Below are positions 33,593-42,070 of a stretch of 64,000 bases of DNA, one piece after another (the stretch's first letter is position 1; each line of letters starts with the position of its first letter). The DNA is taken from assembly GCF_013385635.1 (NCBI RefSeq), contig NZ_JACAPR010000003.1, positions 96,028 through 160,027 on the forward strand, written 5' to 3'. The notes beneath the pieces are model-generated. The model worked only from the letters and a program-made list of their open reading frames with translations, made no database searches and had not been told where the DNA came from. The translations under genes were made by a program, and so were the position numbers. Source of the stretch: Pseudomonas gingeri (GTDB lineage Bacteria > Pseudomonadota > Gammaproteobacteria > Pseudomonadales > Pseudomonadaceae).

Positions 33593-34818
33593 AATGTCGC
33601 CACTGTTGTGAACTGCTGCAGCATACTTTTCTGGACCTGGGTTTTGCGCCACCGTCCAACTCGTACCTCAGCGAGTCTGAGTTGAGCGCACCAGAAATCT
33701 ACTTTCCGCTCAAGTTGAAAGTATGCGAACACTGCTGGTTGGTGCAGACCGAGGATTACGCTCAGGCAGACTTGTTTTTCTCCAAGGACTACGCCTACTT
33801 CTCGTCCACGTCGAGCAGCTGGCTAGAGCATGCCGCTGCTTATTCCAAGACTGTGATCGAGCGCTTTGGACTCGGAGCTCATAGCTTTGTCATCGAAGTG
33901 GCTTCAAACGACGGTTATCTGCTGAAGAATTTTCTGGCTGCCGATATCCCATGCCTTGGGATCGAACCCACCGCCAGCACGGCCGCAGCGGCGGAAAAAA
34001 TAGGTATTCCGGTACTGCGTGAGTTTTTCGGTGAGGAGCTGGGCGAGCGCCTGGCGACGGAGGGGCGTCAGGCTGATCTGATTGCAGGCAACAACGTTTT
34101 TGCTCATGTGCCAGATATCAATGACTTCACGCGTGGGCTGAAAGCGGCCCTGAAGCCTGGGGGGATTATTACGCTTGAGTTCCCGCATCTTATGCGTCTT
34201 ATCCAATACACCCAGTTCGATACGGTTTACCACGAACACTTTTCCTATCTGTCTCTCTACACGGTAAATCGAATCTTTGCGCAGGCTGGTTTGCGGATTA
34301 TGGATGTTGAAGAGCTACCGACCCATGGAGGTAGCCTTCGTGTGTATGGTTGTCATGCTGAGGATGGTCGGCGCGTCAGTCCAGATGTCGCTCGTGTGCT
34401 GGACGCTGAGTTGCAGTTCGGCTTGCAGAGCCTTGAGGTTTACCAGGGTTTCCAACGGCGGGCCGATGAAGTCAAGAATGGTTTGTTGAGCTTTCTGATT
34501 GAGCAGAAGCATGCTGGCAAGCAGGTGGTGGCCTATGGTGCGGCGGCCAAAGGGAATACCTTGCTGAACTATGCGGGCATCAAGCCGGATCTCCTGGCTT
34601 ATGTATGCGATGCGGCCCCCTCCAAACAGGGTAAATACCTGCCGGGTAGTCATGTGCCCGTGTACTCCCCGCGGAAGCTGCAAGAGACCCTGCCTGACTT
34701 CGTCCTGATTCTCCCTTGGAATATTGCTGAAGAGGTTCGAGAGCAGCAATCCAAGGTACTGAGCAACGGGGTGGGTCGATTCGTTGTGGCGGTACCTTCG
34801 GTGCGAATTTTCCCATGA
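33589..34818 (+). CDS. SAM-dependent sugar C-methyltransferase
   Basis: Protein of 409 residues with the three-part layout of nucleotide-sugar C-methyltransferases (TylC3/NovU type). An N-terminal zinc site has cysteines at about 3, 6, 46 and 49 (CRHC and CEHC). The SAM domain has IEVASNDGYLLKNF at about 102-115 and NNVFAHVPD. A C-terminal Rossmann-like domain contains VVAYGAAAKGNTLLNY. It is likely to add a branch methyl at C3 of the 4-keto-6-deoxy sugar made by RfbG. Start and stop overlap the neighbours by 4 bases. Confidence 0.85.
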   Translation: MKCRHCCELLQHTFLDLGFAPPSNSYLSESELSAPEIYFPLKLKVCEHCWLVQTEDYAQADLFFSKDYAYFSSTSSSWLEHAAAYSKTVIERFGLGAHSFVIEVASNDGYLLKNFLAADIPCLGIEPTASTAAAAEKIGIPVLREFFGEELGERLATEGRQADLIAGNNVFAHVPDINDFTRGLKAALKPGGIITLEFPHLMRLIQYTQFDTVYHEHFSYLSLYTVNRIFAQAGLRIMDVEELPTHGGSLRVYGCHAEDGRRVSPDVARVLDAELQFGLQSLEVYQGFQRRADEVKNGLLSFLIEQKHAGKQVVAYGAAAKGNTLLNYAGIKPDLLAYVCDAAPSKQGKYLPGSHVPVYSPRKLQETLPDFVLILPWNIAEEVREQQSKVLSNGVGRFVVAVPSVRIFP

Positions 34819-35663
34819 GGGTGCTTGTTACTGGGGCAACCGGGTTCGTTGGTCGGCATGTCGTTTCCAGTCTGATCGCAAGCGGTCATAGTGTGATTGC
34901 CGTTGCTCGGGATATTAAGCGGGCGAGAGAGATGCGCTGGCCTTCTGCTGTGCATTTCGTTGCCTGTGATATTCACTGTACGGACTTGGATGTCGTCGCT
35001 CTGTTTGGTCCGGTGGACGCGCTCATCCACCTGGCTTGGCCTGGTTTGCCTGATTATCGATCCCTGTCCCATTTTGAAAATACCCTTGGGGCTGATTATC
35101 GGTTCCTCAAGTCGCTGGTCCTCTCCGGATGTCGGCACGTATTGGTTGCGGGGACGTGTCTGGAATACGGGCTGCAGGAGGGATGTCTGAACGAGGACAT
35201 GGCCGCGCAACCAACGACGCCTTATGGGATCGCCAAGGATTGTCTGCGCCGTTTTCTCGAGGTGTTTAGAAAAGAGGTGCCTTTTACCCTGCAGTGGGCT
35301 CGGCTGTTTTACATGTATGGTCCGGGTCAGAATAGCAAAAGCTTACTGAGCCAACTCGAACTGGCACTCTTGTCGGGTGATGATAAATTCCCTATGTCCT
35401 GGGGCGAGCAACTGAGAGATTATTTACCGGTTGAGCATGTCGCTGCTGATTTGGTGAACCTACTGGGGCATGTGGAGCTCGATGGCGTTGTCAACATCTG
35501 TAGCGGAAAGCCTATTTCGGTAAGACGCCTTGTCGAAGAGTTCATTATCAGCAAGGGCGCAAAAATAGAGTTAGAGCTCGGGCATTATCGTTACCCCGAT
35601 TACGAGCCTATGGCGTTTTGGGGGGATCGTTCAAAGTATCAAAAGGTAGACTTTAATGAGTAA
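34815..35663 (+). CDS. NAD-dependent nucleotide-sugar epimerase/reductase
   Basis: Extended short-chain dehydrogenase of 282 residues. The cofactor motif VTGATGFVGRHV is at residues 5-16, and the catalytic YGIAK (TTPYGIAKD) is near residue 137. It most likely reduces the C4 ketone in the CDP-sugar branch, after epimerisation and C-methylation. It overlaps the C-methyltransferase by 4 bases and the next methyltransferase by 8 bases. The exact stereochemistry cannot be read. Confidence 0.78.
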   Translation: MRVLVTGATGFVGRHVVSSLIASGHSVIAVARDIKRAREMRWPSAVHFVACDIHCTDLDVVALFGPVDALIHLAWPGLPDYRSLSHFENTLGADYRFLKSLVLSGCRHVLVAGTCLEYGLQEGCLNEDMAAQPTTPYGIAKDCLRRFLEVFRKEVPFTLQWARLFYMYGPGQNSKSLLSQLELALLSGDDKFPMSWGEQLRDYLPVEHVAADLVNLLGHVELDGVVNICSGKPISVRRLVEEFIISKGAKIELELGHYRYPDYEPMAFWGDRSKYQKVDFNE

Positions 35664-36732
35664 TTATGAGCCAATTCTGAAAATTGAAGGCCTGCCGATC
35701 CAGCAGAATAGGGTTTATCTTTCACGTCAGGAAGCCATTGATTGTGTAACGGGCGATATTGTTCTTGTTCAAGACCCTGTCACTGGCGTTGTGCATAACG
35801 CCGCCTTCGATCCTGCTGTCATGGTGTATGACGAAAACTATCAGAACGAGCAGGGCTTTTCCGAGAAGTTCAAGGGCCATCTCGACCATGTTGCTTCGAT
35901 TATTGAAAGTCATGCGGCGGGTGGGGCTATCGTCGAGGTGGGGTGTGGCAAGGGGCGGTTCCTAGAGCTCTTGCGTTCTCGGGGAGGAGATGTTGTAGGG
36001 GTCGATCCCGCCTATGAAGGTTCCCAACCCTATGTGATCAAGGCACCGTTCTCACCTTCTCTGGGACTGGCCGGAGAGGTGGTGGTTATGCGGCATGTGC
36101 TTGAGCATATTCCTGATCCCTGGTCCTTTCTGGATGCTATTTGCGAGGCCAATGGCCGCTCGGGTTTGATTTATATCGAGGTGCCCTGCCTGGATTGGAT
36201 AAAAGACAATCGAGCTTGGTTCGACATCTTTTATGAGCATGTCAATTATTTCAGGCTGACAGACTTTGATCGTTTTTTTGAAAAAATCATCGAAGGTGGA
36301 AAAATATTCGGAAATCAGTACTTGTACGTCGTCGCCGATATGGCGACCTTGATAAAACCTGCTCGATACAAAGGGGAGGTTTTTGATTTTTGTGATGGTT
36401 TTATGCAAGAGACAGATCGGGTACTGGCACAATTGCATCTGAAGGCGTCCACGAAAGTCGCTATCTGGGGGGGGGCATCGAAAGGTGTTATTTTTGCTCA
36501 GAACCTGATGCGCGACGGCCGGTTTGTTATTGATTTCGCCATTGATATAAACCCTGCCAAACAGGGTGGTTTTTTTCCGGTGTCAGGTCTTCCAGTATTC
36601 TCCGCGGAAGAGGGGCTGAAGAAACTCTCCAAGGGCGATGTGATTCTTGTAATGAATTCCAATTATATGGAAGAAATTCAATTGGCTGGAGGTGGCGATT
36701 TTAACTACCTTTCAGTGGATAGCCTTGATTGA
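35656..36732 (+). CDS. Class I SAM-dependent methyltransferase with C-terminal sugar-binding-like domain
   Basis: Protein of 358 residues. The SAM motif IVEVGCGKGRFLELL is at about 92-106, then VVMRHVLEHIPDPW. The C-terminal part has KVAIWGGASKGVIFAQNL, resembling the C-terminal domain of the C-methyltransferase at 33589. It lacks that protein's N-terminal cysteine module. A run of nine G (36467-36475) encodes the Gly-Gly of this motif. Substrate unknown; it probably modifies a sugar of the repeat unit. Codon use is more AT-rich than upstream. Confidence 0.75.
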   Translation: MSNYEPILKIEGLPIQQNRVYLSRQEAIDCVTGDIVLVQDPVTGVVHNAAFDPAVMVYDENYQNEQGFSEKFKGHLDHVASIIESHAAGGAIVEVGCGKGRFLELLRSRGGDVVGVDPAYEGSQPYVIKAPFSPSLGLAGEVVVMRHVLEHIPDPWSFLDAICEANGRSGLIYIEVPCLDWIKDNRAWFDIFYEHVNYFRLTDFDRFFEKIIEGGKIFGNQYLYVVADMATLIKPARYKGEVFDFCDGFMQETDRVLAQLHLKASTKVAIWGGASKGVIFAQNLMRDGRFVIDFAIDINPAKQGGFFPVSGLPVFSAEEGLKKLSKGDVILVMNSNYMEEIQLAGGGDFNYLSVDSLD

Positions 36733-36754
36733 CTTATTGAATTGTGAGGTTGGT

Positions 36755-37564
36755 TTGAGTCAGGTAAAGAAGTTTTTTGATGAGCGTGATGCGCGTGTTT
36801 CCGGCTATGCAGGTAGCACAATGGCAGAGAAGGCATCTGCCTTTCTAGAGGCCAGTATAGGTGAGATGTACTCTTATAACTATACTTGGCTCGGGCGGCC
36901 GATTATCCAGTACCCACAAGATATGGTGGCGATGCAGGAGCTTATCTGGGATATCAAACCCGACCTTATTATTGAGGCGGGTATCGCCCATGGCGGCAGT
37001 TTGATTATGCATGCTTCGATGTTGGCACTGATCGACTATGCCGAAGCTGTGGAGTCTGGGGCGGTTTTGGATCCAAAGGCAACAACTCGCCGCGTCTTGG
37101 GCCTGGATATTGATATACGTCCTCATAATCGCGAGCAGATCGAAAAGCACCCGATGTCTCATCGTATTGACATGATCGAAGGGTCCTCTATCGATCCTGA
37201 AATCGTTGCGCGTGTGCATGATATTGCGAAGAGCTATAAACGTATATTGGTAGTGCTTGATTCGAATCATACTCATGACCATGTATTAGCGGAGCTTGAG
37301 GCTTATGCGCCACTGACCTCCAAAGGTAGTTATTGTGTTGTTTTTGACACGGTTGTCGAAGATCTTCCGAGTGAAATGTACCCCGATCGGCCTTGGGGAA
37401 AAGGTGATAATCCGAAAACTGCGGTGTGGGAGTACATGCGGCGGCTTGGTGCTGACAAACGCCAGGCAGTGGATGGGTTGGAGTTGAAATTTGAGATTGA
37501 TAAAGCTATTGAGGATAAAGTTCTGGTCACTGTTGCACCTGATGGTTATTTAAAAAGGGTATGA
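36755..37564 (+). CDS. Cephalosporin hydroxylase (CmcI) family protein
   Basis: Protein of 269 residues from a TTG start at 36755, chosen because GTGAGG lies 5 bases upstream and the next in-frame options lie inside the previous gene. Family signs are the SAM-like motif LIIEAGIAHGGSLIMHASML and VVLDSNHTHDHVLAELEAY. Despite the name, many family members act as methyltransferases on sugars (for example on rhamnose). Here a sugar O-methylation role is plausible. The start overlaps no gene; it follows the previous stop by 22 bases. Confidence 0.78.
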   Translation: MSQVKKFFDERDARVSGYAGSTMAEKASAFLEASIGEMYSYNYTWLGRPIIQYPQDMVAMQELIWDIKPDLIIEAGIAHGGSLIMHASMLALIDYAEAVESGAVLDPKATTRRVLGLDIDIRPHNREQIEKHPMSHRIDMIEGSSIDPEIVARVHDIAKSYKRILVVLDSNHTHDHVLAELEAYAPLTSKGSYCVVFDTVVEDLPSEMYPDRPWGKGDNPKTAVWEYMRRLGADKRQAVDGLELKFEIDKAIEDKVLVTVAPDGYLKRV

Positions 37565-37619
37565 TTTTCGAGTGTTTGCTTTGATGTGATAAGTTGAAAT
37601 AGCGCGCAGGAAATTTTTC

Positions 37620-39131
37620 ATGTGCGCTTCACTAATGATGGTGTCTGTTACGATGGGTTTGATACGGCGAAATATGCTGGCCAATTTTGCTGGGCAAGGG
37701 TGGATCGCCTTAATGGGCTTTGCATTCGTGCCATTTTATCTAAAATTCATAGGCGCCGAAGGCTATGGTCTCATAGGCTTTTTTGTTGTGCTGTCGTCCA
37801 GTCTGGCCATTTTGGATGCGGGGCTGAGTGCCACGGCTATCCGAGAGATTGCGGGGTTCAATGACGCCTCTGCGGAAGAGCGGCGTGGCATCGTGTCACT
37901 CTTGACGACCATTGAAGTTTTTTTTTGGGGAATAGCCATTTTAGTCGGGGTCGGCTTGGTCTGTGCTGCTCCACTGATTGCAGAATACTGGCTGACGGTT
38001 GAGCCTGATAAGCTTCAGGCTACTGTAAAGGGGTTAAGACTCATGGGGGGAGCGTTGGCGATTCAGTTCCCCATGGTTTTTTATACGGGTTGTCTGGTCG
38101 GCCTTCAAAGGCAGTTAATAGTTAATGTTGTTGGAGCCCTGAGCGCTACTTTCAGAGGGCTGGGAGCAGTGGCTGTTTTATACTGGATTGCCCCCACAGT
38201 TGAGATGTTCTTTGCTTGGCAGTGCATTGTAGGGGGGGGCACACTCCTATGCTTACGGCTCTCTCTTCGTCGCGAATTTAGTAGTGGCGGTGGTGTTAAA
38301 AAATTCAGCGTTTCTTCAATCGTTAAGGTCAGGAAATTTGCCGTTGGCGTGGGAAGTGTCAATGTGCTAGCGTTTCTTTTGACCCAGATAGATAAGATAG
38401 TGTTATCAAAAATTCTGCCGATAAAAGAGTTTGGCTATTATATGTTGGCTTGGACGCTCGGAACTATTTGCCTGCGATTGGTCGGTCCGGTGTTTAATGC
38501 TTACTATCCTAGAGTTACTCAGTTGGTTGGGCTTGATGATGAGCGAGAATTGAAGTTAACTTATTTGAAGGCCAGCCGGATAATGGGGGTTCTTGTCGCC
38601 CCTTTATCTATGTGGTTGATTTTTTATAGTCAGCCACTGCTGCTACTCTGGACGCATGATCCCGTCCTTGCGAATTCAACGGCCGTCGCGCTTATGCTGA
38701 TCGCCGCAGGTACAATGTTAAATGCCTTTATGCACATGCCTTATGCATTGCAGTTGGCGAACGGCTGGACGAAATTGGCGTTTTGGCAAAATTTCCTGGC
38801 GGTTCTATTTGTGTTGCCTTCGACCTATTTTTTTGCAAAACGCTACGGGTTGATGGGGGCAGCCTTGCCATGGGTTATACTGAATTTTTGTTATGTTGCT
38901 ATCTCGGCGCCGATTATGTATAGGCGTTTTATTGGCTCTGTCCAACGTGCTTGGTATTGGCATGGTATTGTTTTTCCAGTTGTTTTTTCATTGGTGGTTA
39001 TTTGTTTTTTCTACTATGTTTTTTTTGATATAAAAGGTCTGATGTTCTCAATTGTTTCGATGATTTCCTGTTTGTTGGCTTCCGTGTTTGGGTGTTTTTA
39101 CTTTTTTATTTGGCGAGCTAGGTTTCGGTGA
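37620..39131 (+). CDS. wzx: Wzx-type polysaccharide flippase
   Basis: Polytopic membrane protein of 503 residues with about 12 to 14 hydrophobic helices, of the oligosaccharide flippase (MOP/MATE-like) family. The N-terminus NMLANFAGQGWIALMGFAFV and GAEGYGLIGFF are typical of O-unit flippases. It would move the lipid-linked repeat unit to the periplasm. A CAGGAAA precedes the ATG at 37620; an internal in-frame ATG at 37653 (MGLIRRN) is an alternative. The gene is strikingly AT-rich for a Pseudomonas and carries T9 (37918-37926) and G8 (38232-38239) runs. Confidence 0.85.
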   Translation: MCASLMMVSVTMGLIRRNMLANFAGQGWIALMGFAFVPFYLKFIGAEGYGLIGFFVVLSSSLAILDAGLSATAIREIAGFNDASAEERRGIVSLLTTIEVFFWGIAILVGVGLVCAAPLIAEYWLTVEPDKLQATVKGLRLMGGALAIQFPMVFYTGCLVGLQRQLIVNVVGALSATFRGLGAVAVLYWIAPTVEMFFAWQCIVGGGTLLCLRLSLRREFSSGGGVKKFSVSSIVKVRKFAVGVGSVNVLAFLLTQIDKIVLSKILPIKEFGYYMLAWTLGTICLRLVGPVFNAYYPRVTQLVGLDDERELKLTYLKASRIMGVLVAPLSMWLIFYSQPLLLLWTHDPVLANSTAVALMLIAAGTMLNAFMHMPYALQLANGWTKLAFWQNFLAVLFVLPSTYFFAKRYGLMGAALPWVILNFCYVAISAPIMYRRFIGSVQRAWYWHGIVFPVVFSLVVICFFYYVFFDIKGLMFSIVSMISCLLASVFGCFYFFIWRARFR

Positions 39132-39135
39132 CTAT

Positions 39136-39978
39136 ATGAGCGCACGGGTTACCATTGGGATGCCTGTTTATAATGGTGCTGCGACACTGAGTGCTGTATT
39201 GGAGGCGTTGCTCTCTCAGACTTTTAAGGAGTTTGTCCTGCTTATTTCTGATAATGCGTCTACGGATGCTACAGAAGAAATATGCCAGCGCTTTATGGAG
39301 AGGGATAAGCGGATTTCGTATGTGCGGCAGCCAGAGAATATTGGAGCAGAGAGAAATTTTGACTATGTTCTTCAACATGCCAATACGGAGTATTTCATGT
39401 GGGCAGCGGCGGACGATCTTCGCTCTGAAAACTTTCTGGAAGCTAATCTGAGGTTTCTTGAGGAAAATAAAGGCTATCTTGGATCCACCTCGCCGACTCG
39501 TTTTGAGGACGGTGTATTTGATCCTATTGGGATGGGAGATCAGACTCGTGACGAAGATGATCCCATGCAACGAATAGATAATTTTTTTGGTGTCTGGCAT
39601 TCCAATGGCCGCTACTATTCTCTTTTTCGGCGCGACGCGATCAAGGACTGGCGTGCTGCTGACATGTGTTTTCTGGCATCCGATTGGTTTTTTGTAATGA
39701 GCTTACTGCGTAAGGGAAAGCTGAAACGACTGGACGAAGGTTTTGTATTGTTGGGGCGGGAAGGTATCAGTAATGGCCTTGGTATATTTTCTCGCTATCG
39801 AAAATACCTTATTCATTGGGCTTTCCCATTTTATGAGCTTTTTGTCAGAACGTTTGCTTTGCTGAGGGGGAGTGGCTTGGGTGTTAAGTTTCGGGTGTTA
39901 TGGTTTTTGTTTAAAATAAATTTTGTGGCTGTCAGGTTACAGATAAAGTTTGAGCTGAAAAAAAGAGCAGGATTATGA
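39136..39978 (+). CDS. Glycosyltransferase family 2
   Basis: GT-A fold glycosyltransferase of 280 residues. It begins with VTIGMPVYNGAATLSAVLEA and has LLISDNASTDATEEICQRF, both typical of GT2. A DD motif follows in MWAAADDLRSE. The start at 39136 is 4 bases after the wzx stop; an upstream in-frame GTG at 39088 lies inside wzx. The stop overlaps the next gene by 4 bases. The donor sugar is unknown. AT-rich like wzx. Confidence 0.85.
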   Translation: MSARVTIGMPVYNGAATLSAVLEALLSQTFKEFVLLISDNASTDATEEICQRFMERDKRISYVRQPENIGAERNFDYVLQHANTEYFMWAAADDLRSENFLEANLRFLEENKGYLGSTSPTRFEDGVFDPIGMGDQTRDEDDPMQRIDNFFGVWHSNGRYYSLFRRDAIKDWRAADMCFLASDWFFVMSLLRKGKLKRLDEGFVLLGREGISNGLGIFSRYRKYLIHWAFPFYELFVRTFALLRGSGLGVKFRVLWFLFKINFVAVRLQIKFELKKRAGL

Positions 39979-41075
39979 AAATTGCCTTTGATCACCAAAT
40001 ATTTTGTCTGCAAAATTATGGTGGTATCTCTCGTTATTTTTCTCGTATCGCAGAACAGATGCTGTTGGAAAATAATGAGGTAGGTATTTTCTCGCCACTT
40101 CATCGCAATCTGTATTTGAAAGACCTTCCCCTTGGAACTGTACACGGTCGTCAGGCTGAAAAGTACTGGCCTCGGACAACAAGGCTGGCACTTATTGGTA
40201 ATCATTTAGTTGGTCAACAGGCTATGCGCCGTTGGCGGCCCCAGATTGTGCATGAAACTTATTATTCGCGTTTTGGTCCGGCTCCGGAAGGCTGCCCAGT
40301 CGTTCTGACCGTTTACGATATGATCCATGAGTTATTTCCGGAAAGCTTTTCGCCTAAGGACAAGACAACGCTCTTGAAACGTCGGGCTGTGGAACGGGCT
40401 GACCACGTCATCTGTATTTCAGAAAGTACGCGGCAAGATCTCATGAGATTATTTGCTGTTCCGGAGAGTAAATTGTCGGTTGTCCATCTGGGCTTCGAGC
40501 AGTTCAAACCTGTACTGGGGAGTCCAGGGGCTCGATCGTCGAGACCTTATCTGCTCTACGTCGGCAGTAGGTCGGGGTACAAGAACTTTTTCGGCCTGCT
40601 TCAGGCGGTAGCTACGTCGAACTGCTTGAAATCCGACTTCGATATCGTTGCGTTCGGTGGCGGTGGTTTTTCACGAAGTGAGCAAGAACTGATCGAAAAG
40701 CTTGGCTTTTCCCCTGAGCAGGTAAGCCAGACAGGGGGGGACGATGCCGTACTGGCGGATCTTTATGACGGTGCCAGAGCCTTTGTTTACCCGTCTCTTT
40801 ACGAAGGTTTTGGTCTTCCCCCGCTGGAAGCGATGGCGCACTCTTGCCCCGTCGTTAGCAGTGATGCTAGCTCCATGCCTGAAGTCATCGGCGAGGCGGG
40901 GGTATTTTTCAATCCGGCCCGTCACGATGAAATGGCCGCTGCGATAGAAAGGGTGGTTTACTCTGACAGCGAGGTATCGAGGTTGATCAAGCGAGGCCAT
41001 GAGCGATTGGCTCATTTTTCCTGGCAACGCTGTGCTCAGGACACGCTCTCCATCTACCAGTCATTGCAAAGGTAA
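39975..41075 (+). CDS. Glycosyltransferase family 4
   Basis: GT-B fold transferase of 366 residues. The N-terminus has FCLQNYGGISRYFSRI, the C-terminal half LLYVGSRSGYKNFFGLLQA and the GT4 signature YEGFGLPPLEAMAHSCPV with the E-x7-E pattern. It resembles mannosyl/rhamnosyl transferases of O-antigen clusters (WbpY/WbpZ style), which would fit GDP-mannose-derived donors made nearby. A seven-G run lies at 40734-40740. Confidence 0.85.
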   Translation: MKIAFDHQIFCLQNYGGISRYFSRIAEQMLLENNEVGIFSPLHRNLYLKDLPLGTVHGRQAEKYWPRTTRLALIGNHLVGQQAMRRWRPQIVHETYYSRFGPAPEGCPVVLTVYDMIHELFPESFSPKDKTTLLKRRAVERADHVICISESTRQDLMRLFAVPESKLSVVHLGFEQFKPVLGSPGARSSRPYLLYVGSRSGYKNFFGLLQAVATSNCLKSDFDIVAFGGGGFSRSEQELIEKLGFSPEQVSQTGGDDAVLADLYDGARAFVYPSLYEGFGLPPLEAMAHSCPVVSSDASSMPEVIGEAGVFFNPARHDEMAAAIERVVYSDSEVSRLIKRGHERLAHFSWQRCAQDTLSIYQSLQR

Positions 41076-41079
41076 GGCT

Positions 41080-42039
41080 TTGGAACATTCAAAAAAAACA
41101 GCCCTGATTTGCGGCGTGAGTGGCCAGGATGGGTCTTATCTTGCGAAGTTCTTGCTCGAAAAGGGTTATAGCGTATGGGGGACGTCGCGTGATGCGCAGG
41201 GCTCTTCATTTGGTAATCTGAAACGCCTTGATATCTTGCCGCGGCTCAAATTGCTCTCGATGGTTCCTGAGGACTTCCGTAGCGTTTTCATGGCGCTGAA
41301 ATCAAGTCAGCCTGACGAGGTGTATTTTCTCGCGGGACAGTCTTCCGTGGGACTCTCGTTCGAACAGCCAGCCGAAACCATTCAGAGTATCACCCTGGGA
41401 ACACTGAACATGCTCGAGGCTTGCCGGATGAGCGAGCGCCCGATCCGCTTTTACCAAGCGGGATCCAGTGAATGTTTTGGTGATACCAATGGTGAACCGG
41501 CCTCTGAGAAGACTTCCTTTCATCCGCGCAGTCCCTACGCGGTAGCGAAATCCTCGGCTTTCTGGCTGGTCGATAATTATCGCGAGGCTTATAATCTCTT
41601 CGCCTGCACCGGTATCTTGTTCAATCACGAATCTGCATTGCGTCCCTCCCGATTTGTTACACAAAAAATTGTGACGACGGCCAAACGTATCGCTGCCGGT
41701 TCGGATGAGCGTCTGACTCTCGGACGTCTGGATATTGCGCGCGATTGGGGGGCGGCTGCGGAGTACGTCGACGCCATGTGGAGAATGCTCCAGTGCGATG
41801 AGCCTGGCGATTTTGTTATCGCCACAGGTGAAACCCACACGCTGGAGGCATTCGTCGCAGAAACCTTCACTCAGTTGGGGCTGGATTGGAGAGCGCATGT
41901 CGATCAGTCGAAGGAGTTCTTCAGGCCTACCGATTTGTTGGTCAGTCGCGCAGACCCCTCCAAGGCTGAACGCGTTCTGGGATGGAAAGCCCATTCGACC
42001 ATGTCTGACGTTATTAGCAGCATGTTAAGTACGATTTAA
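41080..42039 (+). CDS. GDP-mannose 4,6-dehydratase-like SDR (Gmd paralog)
   Basis: Protein of 319 residues, from a TTG start at 41080 preceded by GGTAAGG. The motif [20 protein letters not shown] is nearly that of Gmd, followed by [30 protein letters not shown] and [15 protein letters not shown]. It is clearly related to the next gene (gmd) but shorter and diverged. It could be a second GDP-mannose dehydratase, or a 4-reductase of the Rmd type making GDP-D-rhamnose; I cannot decide by reading. An A8 run (41091-41098) lies near its start. Confidence 0.8.
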   Translation: MEHSKKTALICGVSGQDGSYLAKFLLEKGYSVWGTSRDAQGSSFGNLKRLDILPRLKLLSMVPEDFRSVFMALKSSQPDEVYFLAGQSSVGLSFEQPAETIQSITLGTLNMLEACRMSERPIRFYQAGSSECFGDTNGEPASEKTSFHPRSPYAVAKSSAFWLVDNYREAYNLFACTGILFNHESALRPSRFVTQKIVTTAKRIAAGSDERLTLGRLDIARDWGAAAEYVDAMWRMLQCDEPGDFVIATGETHTLEAFVAETFTQLGLDWRAHVDQSKEFFRPTDLLVSRADPSKAERVLGWKAHSTMSDVISSMLSTI

Positions 42040-42070
42040 CTACATATTCAAAGAATTCTAGGACGTAGAA

